Shown here in pieces: positions 47,845-60,235 of a DNA stretch of 64,000 nt. The position numbers and the translations under genes are program-made. The notes beneath the pieces are model-generated. The model worked only from the letters and a program-made list of their open reading frames with translations, did not search any database and was not told where the DNA came from. Numbering within the stretch: position 1 is the first letter of the stretch; every line of letters starts with the position of its first letter. The DNA is from Anniella stebbinsi (taxonomy: Eukaryota > Chordata > Lepidosauria > Squamata > Anniellidae): the NCBI GenBank assembly GCA_029215795.1, contig JARDYH010000004.1, positions 203,650,017-203,714,016 of the forward strand, given 5' to 3'.

Positions 47845-48092
47845 AACCAGTTGAGGCTGGTGGTTCTGATGTCAGTGGGGCGGTGAATCTGCTCCGGGTT
47901 TCAGTCAGAACTCTGAAGGAGCTATCCAAGGTGGCGATAGCTCCTTTAGAGTTCTGACTGGTTCTGAATGAAACCGCCCAGAGAGCTTTGGCTATGGGGC
48001 GGTATATAAATGTAATAAAATAAATAAATAAATAAACCCGAAGTGGGTTTACCGCCTCACTGACATCAGAGCCACCAGCTTTCACTGATGAA
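47845..48092. mobile_element. Palindromic MITE interrupted by a LINE tail
   Basis: Outer arms gctggtggttctgatgtcag / ctgacatcagagccaccagc and inner arms cagtcagaactctgaaggag / ctcctttagagttctgactg form a long palindrome. The right arm is broken at 47976-48036 by cgcccagagagctttggcta and a (AAAT)n tail, a ~60-bp LINE insertion. Confidence 0.8.
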
Positions 48093-49554
48093 AACTGTAA
48101 TCAGATCTTATTTATTTCCCTTGTTGCTAAGGGAGGATATGAAGCAACCTGCCTCTGAAAGGCCTGTCGGAATAACCAGGGAATCAAAAACGCTGAATAA
48201 TCAAACAAAGATGAATCTGGTTGTGTATATGTAGAATCCTGATAGTACTGGGTTACTTTTAAAAAAGCCAACCCCTCCCCCCAACTTAAATCTTTCCAGG
48301 AAAACTGTTTGGACAAATTAAAAAATCCAATTAAGACCTCTGAACCAAATTATATTCTAAGAGGTATTGAATGGTTGGGAAGCAAAGTATTGGTACACTG
48401 ACTCTTCATATCCTTGGTATTTCTTTCAATGCGCTTTTTGTTCGTACCTGTGTATTACACCAATCTGAACTAAAAAGACAATTAATATAGAATTTCTTAA
48501 AACAATCATATACTTTAGCAAAGTTGTGTTCATATGTCATCAGAATTCCTTCAAGCAACCTGCAGTGGATTTTAGAGACCATAATCATAAGTATAAATTT
48601 GTTCAGGAAATACAACGGAGTCCCAATTTTTAAATAAGATGTTATAGGAAGATAGTTTCCATCTATCTATATGGAGCCCTTCAAGCTTCTAATCACATTT
48701 CTGTCAAGTACATATACACACATCTTTTCAGACTACGATTTGGCGCTGTAACTTAAACATCTAAAAATGTTCAATAGTAAACTTCTCCTTAGGCTGTTTT
48801 ATCCTACTTGTCCCACAAGCTTACCCATCATATACTAAGGCTACAGTCCTATACACATTTTTCTGGAGTAAGTTCCACTGAACTCATTGAGACTTACATC
48901 TTAGAATAATTGCATACAATTGCACGGTAAGGACTGTAATCAGTGAATTTCCCTTTTCTCTTTTTATTAATAATATGCAGTTACATTGTTATATGTGTTG
49001 TTTCTTTTTGTTGCCTGTATTTGTAACTTTATTTCAAATTAAAATTCTATGCTAAAAAAAATCCCAACATTCTTACTGTAAAATCTTATTTTTCCATTTA
49101 TGAAATGTTGAGCTTGTGTATTCATATTTTATTGAAATACAACATGATTGGTTTGAGACTGATCACATAGCACATGCAGTAGCTGATGAGATGTACCATT
49201 GCAACCTATAGGGGTCTAGTAAAATATGGAACAGTGAGGTTGGATACGACGGAGGCTTGGTGGATCATGCTATTGTTGGTAATGCAATTTGGGGGGGGTA
49301 TGTGTGAAAAATATGTGGGGTGAAAAAGAAAATTAGAGTGCAAAAAATGACTGGCATTTTGATTACTGAGCATCTTAGAATTTATTTGTACTGGACATAG
49401 GTATGAGACAGTATATAGACTGGATATTCCTAACCAGCACCTGAATCTTGAATGACTTATACAGCTTTCTAAAACTGGATGTTTTCCCATGGATTTCTTA
49501 TTCCATACCTATTATTCCCCATTTTAGAACATGTTTTTTCCAGTCACCTTTTAA

Positions 49555-49630
49555 TTTTATTTTCATTTATTTATTGAAATATTTTTAAATCGCCCTTCAT
49601 CCTTACAAATCCAAGGTGCTGTACAAAAAT
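49555..49630 (-). mobile_element. LINE/SINE tail fragment
   Basis: tttatttatttattgaaata followed by aaatcgcccttcatcc and aaggtgctgtacaaaa, a diverged copy of the common 3' tail in reverse orientation. Confidence 0.5.
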
Positions 49631-49913
49631 GCATGCCCATCCATCCCCTGTAGTATTTTAACTGCTAAACTCAGTCCAATAAGGTTTTAGAAAAGGTTTC
49701 TCTATCTAGCAGAAGTTGCCAAGAACTTCCCATGTGACATTGTTTTGTGTTCTGTACATTGCATAGTCATCTAGTATGCCATTTCCTGGGGCAAATCAAG
49801 GGACATGATGCTTGAGTCTCTGGCCTCATATACTGTGCATTAAATACAAGATATAGAATTTTTTTTTAATGAAATCCAAGATCCTGAAATCCATGTAACG
49901 TGATGTTACTAGG

Positions 49914-50028
49914 AGCCTATCTACACTATTGCTTTAAAATGGTTTAGAACAGTTTTAAACTGGTTAATAACCGTTATTGACCGGTTTAAAACTGTTATAA
50001 CTGTTTTAAAGCGGTAGTGTAGATAGGA
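49914..50028. mobile_element. Short palindromic MITE, GCCTATCTACAC subfamily
   Basis: GCCTATCTACACTATTGC on the left pairs with gcggtagtgtagatagg on the right. The centre ggttaataaccgttattgac completes an almost full-length palindrome. Close relative of 12839-12943. Confidence 0.8.
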
Positions 50029-53000
50029 GATGTGAGCTTTTTCAAGTCTTATATGCTTGATTTCCCCCTACTTCAATTTCTACCCAAATTGGGCTCCTAT
50101 GCTGGCTATTTGCAATGGGAGAAAAGTTATCAATGCAAATAACCAGCAGATCAGGATCACTGCAGGGGAAAAAGGCTTAATGCTCCTACACCATGGTCCT
50201 GATCCAATTCTTCTCCTGTGTTGCCTATTAAGTAAAAAAAAAAAATCAAGAACACCAGGCTGAGGACATGAACAATGGCATACATAGATTAATGTCTACT
50301 GATTAAGAGTTCCTTTTTCTTCTTGCAGTTTGGGTGATCACCATTTTAGGGATCTTTTAAATCCCTAGATGTTAGGCAGAAGGTGGGTAAACTGGGTTTT
50401 TATTTGTTCTTTTTGTAAGGGTGACCAACTGTCAGGATTTCCCTGAATTTGTCCTGGTTTTTGCTCTATCCTGGATGTCAGGAGGGATTTTCTGTATTTT
50501 TCTATAACGTCCAGGAGTGACCCGCTTTCCCCTTTAAAGCCACCATAGGATGGCGTGAGGAAAGACATGATTCTGGAGGACCTGCAAAGCTCACTTTCCT
50601 GCTGCCCCCACTGGGTGTGTCCTCTTTTTTGGTTTCCCAAATATGGGCACCCTACCTTTTGTTGTGGATATATAATGGCAGTAATGTCCTTTATTTCAAG
50701 ATTCATTCCCCACCCTGCTTGTCCAGTTGAGGGGATGGGAGGTAAAGTGGACCAAAGTCTAGATCTTTTTTAAAAAAATACATTGCAAGAAACAGGAGTG
50801 GGACAGCAAACTGCATCCTATTTGGGGGCAAATAGGCAGTTAGCTAGCTGAAAGACTGTTCTTGTCATACTGCAGTTTTTGGTGGATTTTTGTCTTCCAA
50901 AATGACTCGGTCACTTGGACCCCTTCTCATTTAGAATAGACTTTACATTTAAAGTGAGACCTATGATTATGGCTTCACTTCTCTAATGCACTAAATCAAT
51001 CAATGGTGTAACGGTCTCTGTGACCATAATTCCGTGTACCTCCTTGGGGTATGAGATTTAGGTAGAACATGAAAACCATAGGGCTCATCTGGGACTAGGA
51101 TTAGCTTTAATCTTTGAGGTGGTTTTTAGAGCATGTAGCATTTTTATGTTCTTGGGAGTGTGAGTTGATGGATCATTTCCAGGGAGACCTCCTTATTCCA
51201 CTACAAAAATACTAACCAGTACAAAAGATTGACCTTGGCGCCCACAAGAGTCAACTTGATGAGGAGCTTAGCTAGAGCTGAAGTGACAATCAGAAGCCAA
51301 ATGAATCATATCAAGTGTGACCATTACAGGCCTGAAAATGATTCTTAATTAACCACCGATCCTCTGTGGTAGCAAGTTTCCAAAATCTGTGAATCACAAG
51401 GGAACCACAGAAAATGTACAAGCAGCAATTTGCCTAATCTAATAAATCTGGTCTGCTGCCTATTTGGAACTGCTGTTTTCCTCTTCTCTCAGCCCCTCCT
51501 TACATGTTTCATTTCTGAACAATTTCTTGATGCTTATTTTCAATTGAACTTTAAGGGAAAAGTTAGTTAAGCTTCCCAAAATACCATTATTTTATTGCTT
51601 ATGGTCTGTATAACTGTCTTCCTCTTTTTCTTTTTAAACCAGAGTGAAAATAAACCAAGAAATGTGAAAACCACGAGTCTTGTGGCATAAGCTATTCTTG
51701 GCCAGACCCTACTCCAACATCAGATATGTGAAGCAGTCACCTAAGTCGGTAGGTATATATCTATATATATCCTAGTACAGAGAGAAGGAAATTGAATGTG
51801 AATATCAATATAATGTGCCAAAAGGTCAAGCAATGCAAAGTAAGGTATGGTGTGTTACAGTGCCAAGCAGAACACAAATGAATACTGAATCTAATCTGAT
51901 TAGCATTCTGTATAACTAACAGGTGAAGATTTAAAATGAACTTTCGAAACTGGAGTCTTATATAAAGTCTTGGTCTTCTACACAAGCTTGCTCTTAGCAA
52001 GATTTTCCCAAAATGATGCAATCTATCTACATCATGCACTTTGCTTTTCTACAGAAAAAGAAAATCACTTTGCTTCTCTACAGAAAAGGAGGACCACAAG
52101 CTTACCCAGCAATATTGTTGACTTGTCTAGTCACACGATAAACGAAGCAGAAGTGCCTGTTTTGTCTTGGGAACTCTCCTTCTACCCCACAATATCCACA
52201 TATGTGATACATATGATGACCTGGGGACTTATTTCTGCCATCCTTAATTAAAAAACACTTCAGCCACATAGCTGTACAACAACTGTCTTCTCAGCACTGG
52301 AGAAGGAGTGTATACATGGACCCTTCCTGATCGTTTCAGTACAAACTGGACTCTTACATAGAGTGCTTCTATTTTCCTGCTCAGGTTGAAATTGTCAGAA
52401 CGTCGCATTGCTTACCTTGTAATCTCAGCCATACAAAATGCAATGGCATCTGCAGCCTCAGAAACAATGGTGATGTTATGCTCAAAGTGGATAACAAAGG
52501 GGGTGCTTTCGTTATCACAAATATATGGTTGCTTTATATGGAAAGCTGAGATGCAACTCTCCCAACACCACATTCTACAGGTGTTGACTTCGCTCAGGAA
52601 CTGCACAACTTGTTGAAAAAAAATCCTATACAACTTCTGGAGCAAATATATACAAACACACCCCAGGATCCCCTTCTAGTTGGTACCCTGAATTCACAAA
52701 CCAGATAAACATGGGCATGCCATTGCTTCATACATTGGCATTCTGATAATACATGTGTCTGGCTATGTGGAGTTGATTCTTGGGCCCTATGCTAGCAGTC
52801 TGTTATCTGCAGGACAATGCAAAAAAGTTCCCAAGAAAACACAGTTCTGGCAACTATACATGTAGAAGTTTTATTAGTACTATGCTCATAATTTTGGCTG
52901 ATTTTTCCCCTCGTCATTCACTGGGGAGAGGGGCAAACAGAAATCACCCTTGAAAATCGAAGAAAGGAGATTTGGGGAAATGTCAGTGGATGCAGGGGTT

Positions 53001-53434
53001 TCATGCCTTCCTTAAAGCTTACAAGGTGGCCCTAGGCATGTGCAATGTGTTTTTCTTGCTTAAAGTGAATCTTGTACTGTGCTCTGCAGCCTCCTTGGCT
53101 ACCCATATTTCCTGAAAGCTCTTGGGAGGACGTCAAAGCAAGCATAGCCCAGGAGATTGCCTGTGGAGTTCCTAAGACTAGCACAGTGGGGATTTTTTTT
53201 AAGTTAAAAGGAAGTCTTTTTACTTTAAAGCAACATCATCACAACGATTTCAGGCACTCCACAGCCATTTTATTTTTGATCCCTTTCCTAAAGCTCTCCA
53301 ACATGGAATTTGCCTTTTTCGCATGGAATTTGCCATGCACTGGGTTGATGTTGTCATCCTTTTGTCCTTTTAGTCAATGGCATATGGGTACGGACACCCG
53401 TTTAAAATGCTAATATAGTTAATGGTTTATGTCA

Positions 53435-53563
53435 GTTTTCCCCAACTTGTTGCCTTCTGAATGTTTGGGCTACAACCCTCATCAGCTCCGCATCATCAGT
53501 ATGTCCAAAGGTCAGGGTTGGGGGAATTGTAGTCCAAAATATTTGGAGGGTACCAGTTTGGGA
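53435..53563. mobile_element. hAT-like palindromic repeat
   Basis: ttttccccaacttgttgcct pairs with agggtaccagtttgggaa, with internal ggctacaaccctcatcagct / gggggaattgtagtccaaaa. Third copy of the 23541 family. Confidence 0.65.
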
Positions 53564-55895
53564 ATAGGCTGGTTCATTCCCCCCCCCACTTTTTTTTATT
53601 CCCATCTCCTAGTAACTTTTCTCTTTCCAGGGTACATTGATGGCATATTTTTTTGTTCCCATCTCACCAGAAAATAAGCCCTTGAGAAGTTAAGTCTTGC
53701 CTTTAGTGATTTCCATTGCCTGAACTCAGAAGCAGGTCCATGAAGCAGGAGGTCCACTTTCTGTACATCACACTACAGTTATACTTGGGGCATAAATACC
53801 ACCTTAAACCAACTGACTATTACAAATACTTATTATTACTTCCAGCTACAATTCAGATCATGCTGCACAATACATTCTCTACAGCCAAATCCTACAATGT
53901 AACTGTGTTTTTGCCATTCCTTTGGTGAGAGGCTACCACCTCCTGGATTTACATCAAGAATTTGTAAAATTGCTGTACTCACTTGGGCAAGTAGGAAAGG
54001 GGGGAAACAGATTGACATGGCCGGACAGGTACCCATTAATCCCTTCCTATGGGACAGGCCCTGGAGAAGGGTTACAATGTTGCTTACTATTATTTACAGC
54101 TTTCAGGTGGCACTTCTCAGTGCATCATCAAGATCTACAACCCATCCTGGAAGATGATCATCCCCCAACTCACAGGACTTGCATGGAAGGCCAGTCCTTC
54201 CTTGCAGATAGCACCACAGCTAGAAGCAGCTACTCACCAGCACCAATGGGCCATCTAATGTAGATACAAATCTTGGTTCCACCTTTGTTACCTTATCTAC
54301 TTGGGCAATGCTATCATGGGACCAAACTGCATCAGACTTAACATCAAGGGCTCATTCATCTAGCCATCTTCCAACATGGTATCATCAGCCAATAATTCCC
54401 CTTCTGCCATTGCCATAGGACAAATAAGACTGTCTCTAATACAAGAGGATAAATGGAACCCAATCAGACTTTAGAAGTTGTAACACTCTGATGCCAGCAG
54501 GGGGCACTTTAATCTTCTAGAGCATTCTAGGAGACCGTAAGGTCATTGCAAGTTTCAAAGGGACACTTGTAACATTTGAACTTTCAAAGACAGAGTTGGA
54601 ATTACAAGTTTCTGGAATTTTCTCTTGGCAAAACCTGGGATTGGCTAGGTCACTGCAAAAAGCAATTGCTGCTCCTAGAAGCGTGTTTAGTCTATTGATC
54701 TTGCTGTGCCCATTCATTACCAATGGCTGCTAGTCAGGGGTAGGTCATACCCATTCTGATTAGATCTTGAATTCATTTTTGTTCTGCATAGTACTGTGAT
54801 GCATTTACTGCTACCTCTTATAGTGCTTGACCTTTTGGCTTTGTTTTGGACACACACTCATCCACCCCTCCTTCTCTTTGTACTTGGGGTATATATGCTT
54901 AACCACTGAGGTGACCATGCATCTGACAAAGTGGGATCTTGTTCATGAAGCTTATGTCACAAGGAAGTTGGTAGCCTTTAAGGGGCCATAAAACTTTTTG
55001 TTGCACCAGACGAATAGAGCTGTACCCCTGGAACAGGAAATATAAGAATTCAAAGTATTCTAAGAACCGGTGTCTAGATATCAAAACAATGAAACTTTAG
55101 GCTTTATTGAAGCTCGTTGCACAATGCCTGAGGATTGGTTCAGCAAGTAGTGGCCTTGGGCCACTACCCAAATTAGCTGGATACTGGCACCAGCAGTGCT
55201 TACAGAAATAGCTAATGTGTCATGTCATGTCACTACTTTCAAATGATAGCATCTAGGAATGTGATCATTCCATAAACAATGTAATTTTAGATGCCAGTGG
55301 TATCTATGCTTTCAGTATCTCCATCTCTACTATAGGAAGACATAATGTATATATGTATATTGAACTTGGGTCCCATTGTGATCAGTGGAACAAGTTAGTT
55401 ATGACAAGTCTGATTCATTTAAGTTATTTCAGTCCCATTGCAACTCACTTAGTCTGTATCCAGCCTTTTGCATTTGGACTTTCCTCTCAGGTTGAACCCT
55501 CTGTTTCACAAACAGATATAACAAGCACTTTTCCATCTAGATCACGCCCTGACTTTAGCAGCTAAAAAATTGTTCTGGCAGAGAGCAAACCAGTTTCATC
55601 TTTCTTCCAAAATCTGTGAGCCTGTGGTTAGAGTGAGAGCTCATGCATCCCATCCCTAATTATCTTATTCCTTTAAAAAAGAGGAGGTGACTCTTAGAAC
55701 AAAAAGCATTTCACTATTCACAGCCTGGGCTGGATGAAATAACCTGTGTCATGGATCATTTTTTTAAAGTGCTAAATATAAGGTAGGCTTATTTGTTGTC
55801 TTAATATATGGATAAGTGGCTATATTCCCTTTTTATTATAATATTTCATGCTGCGCTGGCTAGAATGACAACTTGCATCCTATGCTCTTTAACAG

Positions 55896-55986
55896 GCATG
55901 TCCAGGCATCCTCCAGGTCCCGATATCCCCACCTTCTATCCCTTGTCTCCTGGCAGTGTTGGACAGATAACCCCACCTCTTGGCTG
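55896..55986 (+). CDS. LEF1: LEF1 coding exon 5
   Basis: This 91-nt exon completes the split Gly codon and encodes MSRHPPGPDIPTFYPLSPG followed by SVGQITPPLGW, with the last base of the Trp codon supplied by the next exon. This is the proline-rich part of the context-dependent regulatory domain. The acceptor is ctctttaacag (AG at 55894-55895) and the donor is gtaaga from 55987. Recalled differences from human LEF1 are an Ala-to-Gly in PPGPD and a Gly-to-Ser in SPGSVG. The exon leaves phase 2, so it can splice either to exon 6 or directly to exon 7 without a frameshift. A (TG)n(TA)n repeat begins about 78 bp past the donor. The following intron is 3,800 bp. Confidence 0.96.
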
Positions 55987-56063
55987 GTAAGAACGTCCTG
56001 CTGCTTCTGAACCATGTTTGCGTCGGCTTGCATCCTTTCTTGCCTTGAGAACTGTGTCTCCTA

Positions 56064-56103
<40 letters not shown>
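56064..56103. repeat. (TG)n(TA)n microsatellite near exon 5
   Basis: Seven TG units followed by about 13 TA units, starting 78 bp beyond the exon 5 splice donor. Confidence 0.95.
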
Positions 56104-56108
<5 letters not shown>

Positions 56109-59040
56109 AAAATGTGGTCATTTCCCTAATTAAATAACAAAACAGCAGTTGATTGTAATAAGCTTTGAAATGTAGTTGCTGATGGGTTGGCAGGGGAATG
56201 TTTAGGGGGAAAGTGGTGTTCTATAAGCAATATATTGTATAATTCCCAAACTGTATGGCTTATTATTCCCCCAGTGTCTGGCATTTGTTGTTATAGATTT
56301 AAGATGGCTTATTTGACTAGGGCTCACCAGGCCTTTGCCCTGAATGTTTGCAAATTTCAGGGACCATGTAAAGTACATGGGTGCCACTGAACATGTGCAG
56401 AGTGGCTTTCCACCACTAAATAATCACAATTCATTTGCTTCCCTGTCAGCCATTGACATTGTCCATGTGGCAGATGGGTCATCATAAACATAGTGTTAAC
56501 ACAATTATTATTCCATGGCACCAGTAGATAGTGCACTTTAGGAAGATGTGTGATAGCATGTCAGACTTCAGATATAACTCACTCACCATGTTCATGGTGC
56601 AATCACAGCTGAAGAGGAGTTATTGGCAGAGTGATTGTGTGAATTTACCTTCAGTAAAGCCTCTTCCAGTCATGCAATCTTGCTGGGCTGTACTGCCACC
56701 CAGCAAGAGAGTGATTGAGACATGAGCCAAAAAATGAGTGTCATTTGCAGTGCAGTGAAACTAAGTGTCATATTTTTTAAGCCTTAAGTTTAAGAGTTGA
56801 TGCATCTGGGCAAGCACTGCACCTCTTTTCAATTTGTCATGCGACCATATTGTCCTCTTGGCAGACCTGCCAGAACACATCAAATGGGAAAATTCCACAG
56901 CTGTAGGCTCTTTATTCTTTGTTGGATTGGGCCCCAACCTTTGAGTTAGCTTATAGGGATGATTTAGAAAAAAACAACAGCAAAATTGCCTCTTATAACA
57001 CATGTCAAAAATGATTGCAAATTTCCAAAACGACCTTGCAATTAGGATTTTTAAGAGCAGAATATCTGATGCCCATTCTCTTTTATATTGCTGGTGCTTT
57101 TCTGTCACAGAAGGATTTCCTATGGTTTTGATACCAGTTATTAAGTGTCAGCATTTCTTTCAAACATTTTCTCAATGCAGATATTTTTACAAAGAGGAAA
57201 ACCAAACCAGAAAAAAATGCTAATATAAATGAGGTCTAGCATACATTGCCCTTGTGCGCTGTTTACCGTAGCTAAAAATATGGCCTAGAATTGATATTTG
57301 GATTTCTAGTTTTTCCCCCTTTGGTGCAATGGCCCTTCCTGGGCACACGCACAGAGCTTGGTTTAGGTGTGAAGACTGTCATGGTGAGCATAATAAAAAG
57401 GGCCAGCAGCTTTGGAAACGCCAATTCCTTAAAACATTAAATCTGTCAATCAATAGCTCTGCTTTAATAGAATTGAACGTAGTCTTTCAAGGGCAGATCA
57501 ATTATTCTCTCTGAACTTTGCTACTTAAGTGTGTTAAATCCTGCTCAGAAGTTGCATCAATGCATGCTGGAGGAAAAGACAATGTAAACTAAGCAGAAAA
57601 AGTTCAAAGTATTTGAAGCAATCAATTTGTGCTAGTAGGGTATGGCATTCTGAAGAAGACTGGAACTTCAAACCAAAGAGGTTTTTTTGTTTTTGCGTGT
57701 GTTCTCTTTCAAGCTTCATGTTTCGCATTCAAGTTGAATGTATACACTCATCTTTGAATGCAAATAAATGCTCAGCTTTCCTGAAACCCTACCATCTTTG
57801 CTTGGAGACAAACACAAAATGATGACTGTCCCTGTCTTTTCAAACTAAAATTGGAAGCGTTTGCTTCTGTAGGCCATGGAAAAGATGCGGTCAGCAAGAT
57901 GTTTTGTCTGAAAAGAGAGAAAAGGACCAGCCCAAAACAAACTTTTAAGAAACTCATAGAGCCATCCAAGCTGTCAGGAATGTGGATGTTGCTGATTCTA
58001 CTCTCCATGGTGCACTCAAAACCAATCAATTTCAGGAATCTGAATACACCATGACCCAATGGGACCATTTGTGCATAATGGCAGCAAAAGTGGGTGATGT
58101 GCCCGATGTATGCTGCTGCTTCTTTCCAGAATCAACTTGCATTCTGCCCAATCGGAGGTTGATTTGGAACTAAAAACTTCCCTTCTCAGCAATGCTCTGT
58201 TTATTCAATGAAACAGCCCCATCTAATGATTGAAGTATAAGTGCAATGCTGGCATTTCACACTGCCGCTGTGGCATCGTTAACTTTTATTACAGTTTATC
58301 TTTGATCTTTTTGAAAGTGGGATAAAGGGGGAAAAGCATAAGAGATGTCCTGGAGGTTGATGATGTCATGTAAAGGATCTGCAAGCTTCCATGAGTGGCC
58401 AATCATGGGCAGGCAATAAAAGCCTCATGTAGAAATGCCCTAATTCTGGGTTGTTTAATTCACAAATAACCCATAGTGTCGGGGTTCACATGTCATGAAA
58501 TAACCTCTGATTGGGCTGATCAGAGGTTGGTTATGCAAAGTGACCTGGCATGCATTGGGCACATGACCCAGCAAATTGTGGGTTAATTAACCCATGATTT
58601 GCCACTGTTACATACAAACTAGGACTTTGTGTGCTTGAACAAATCACTGCTTCTCCCTTCTTAATATTTCAGTGCTAATGTGGAAATTTTCCACACGATG
58701 CTGCTGCAGGAGGACAAAGACAGGGGAGTGGAATGCAAACAGCAAGATTGGGCATTTGCCAGGGCTCCAAGCCCAGCAGAGGACCCACTGCCCTTACAGT
58801 GCTAAAATTTCCACTCTGCACAGAGTATCCGAAAAAGATCAGATTCAGCTTAAGATAATTCTCAGTTTGCATGATCTATTCCTGCCAGATTGGTGGTGCG
58901 TGAGCAGACACACTAGGTATGCTATGCTTCAGGGCTGCCAAAATCCTGAAGAAAGTACTGATCACAATAGACTTGATCTGCCCACTCCCAGTAATCTTAC
59001 AAGCAAGGTTAGCATCTGTGGAGTAGAGGCTCCAGGTAAA

Positions 59041-59062
59041 ATGTGTGTGTGTGTGTGTGTGT
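59041..59062. repeat. (TG)n microsatellite
   Basis: Eleven TG units. Confidence 0.9.
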
Positions 59063-59786
59063 AGGGGAGATGTTTCAGTTGCTGACCTGTCAGGCTAGGA
59101 GGCAAGGAAAGGAATAATTCCTCCCAGATAGTAGTTTGAGGAAACAATTACCAAAGTCTATCCCCTGAAATGGCCTTATTGATAAGTTCATCTTCTCCAG
59201 GATGTGTTGATGTTATCAGTCATATTTTTTTTGTGTGTGTGTGTGTGGGGGGGGGGGGAATCAATATCCTAGTACGACAGGGTTCATTTTTATGCACTAG
59301 CAGATGGAGTGACAAACATCCATTGGTTTTAGTGGAATTTGGACCTATCCACACTACAACTTCATGTCAGTTTTATACCACTGACTATCCTGACCTCCCT
59401 CATGGAAACTGTAGTTTGCTGAGGTGCTGAGAATACTCTATTAGTAATCACTAGATTCTCTCCCACCTCTTGACAAAGAATTATAGTTCCCAGAATTCCT
59501 TGGGCGAGCAAATGGCTGTTAAATGTATTCCTTATCACTAAATAAATTCTAGTTTATTCTAATCCACTTCATAGAAAATGTTAGATTATCAGGTTGAAAT
59601 ACATTTTTGAGAAATCCATGGTAGTGATTTTTTTAAAAAATGCAGGAAAGGAATCGGCAGAACTCCGGAATTAGAATACCGTTTCCTTTCATTGCTACCT
59701 AGCTTCTTGCTTCATTGGTATTTAGTAAAGGCAGGTTCACTTCTATTACAGTATTATTGATGGGTTCCTTTCTTCTGTGACCTCAG

Positions 59787-59870
59787 GCAAGGTCAGCCTG
59801 TATATCCCATCTCAAGTGGATTCAGGCAACCCTACCCATCCCCACTTTCAGTCGACACTTCCATGTCAAG
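59787..59870 (+). CDS. LEF1: LEF1 coding exon 6 (alternatively spliced cassette)
   Basis: This exon is exactly 84 nt. It reads as the last base of a Trp codon, 27 codons (QGQPVYPISSGFRQPYPSPL then SVDTSMS) and AG, the first two bases of an Arg codon. It corresponds to human LEF1 residues 214-241, the segment missing from a known isoform. Because both edges are phase 2 and the length is a multiple of three, skipping it keeps the frame. The acceptor is ttcttctgtgacctcag (AG at 59785-59786) and the donor is gtaggt at 59871. Recalled differences from human are ITGG to ISSG and SSL to SPL, so this is the most changed of the four exons. The following intron is 2,540 bp. Confidence 0.95.
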
Positions 59871-60057
59871 GTAGGTGTAGGTGCGGAATGACTGGTTGGC
59901 TGAGGAGTAACTGCTGAAATTAGAGGGCAATTTGCTCTTCTGCTTGCATCCTGGTGTATGTCTCTGCTTGCTTTCCCCCTGCCCCCAGCAAGCTAAAATG
60001 CACATATATATATATATTACTGTGTGTATACAACTTGCCTTCATCATATGCTATTTA

Positions 60058-60235
60058 CCTTCAGTTTATAGCCAAGGCTATGGTCTAAAGACTACCTTGC
60101 TGAGGCTAAGTAGATCTGGGTTTGGTCAGTGCCTGGATGGGAGATTTCTTAGGAACCTTTAAATGTGCTGCTGTAAGTTCTAATTGAAGAAAGATGGGAT
60201 ACAAATCCAATAAAAGAAATAAATACACCTGATAG
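60058..60235 (+). mobile_element. 5S rRNA-derived SINE fragment
   Basis: It contains gaggctaagtagatctggg, ttggtcagtgcctggatggg and agatttcttaggaac, then gtgctgctgtaag. These align in order with the internal promoter half of vertebrate 5S rRNA (gctaagcagggtcggg, ttagtacttggatgggag, gggtgctgtaggc). The 3' part gatgggatacaaatccaata with (AAATA) is a LINE-type tail. The 5' half of the 5S sequence is strongly diverged, so this is a SINE and not a 5S gene. It begins about 190 bp after LEF1 exon 6. Confidence 0.82.

Larger units (their letters stand above)
45903..55895 (+). other. LEF1: LEF1 intron 4
   Basis: This is a 9,993-bp intron with a gtgagg donor and a ctctttaacag acceptor. It contains a LINE tail near 46440, a palindromic element with a CR1-like insertion at 47007-47692, a second palindrome interrupted by a LINE tail near 47.9 kb, a short MITE at 49914-50028 and a hAT-like palindrome near 53.5 kb. 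The stretches 48.1-49.5 kb, 50.05-53.4 kb and 53.6-55.89 kb show no repeat or gene I recognise. Confidence 0.9.
55987..59786 (+). other. LEF1: LEF1 intron 5
   Basis: This is a 3,800-bp intron between the gtaaga donor and the cctcag acceptor. It holds a TG/TA microsatellite just after the donor, GT repeats near 59.05 and 59.23 kb, and a possible MITE-like segment at 58.43-58.63 kb. The rest, including 56.1-58.4 kb, looks single-copy. It has no recognisable gene and could hold regulatory elements, but none is demonstrated. Confidence 0.9.

Noticed and set aside
53072..53413. 113-codon open frame in LEF1 intron 4
   Set aside because: No motif, and it lies within an intron of a well-supported gene; treated as chance.
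17834..58317. Isolated CTTTGATC sites at 17834 and 58310 as LEF1 autoregulatory elements
   Set aside because: About two such 8-mers are expected by chance in 64 kb on both strands, so they carry no weight alone.
60058..60235. Functional 5S rRNA gene
   Set aside because: The 5' half is lost or diverged, insertions disrupt the 3' half, and a LINE-type tail follows.
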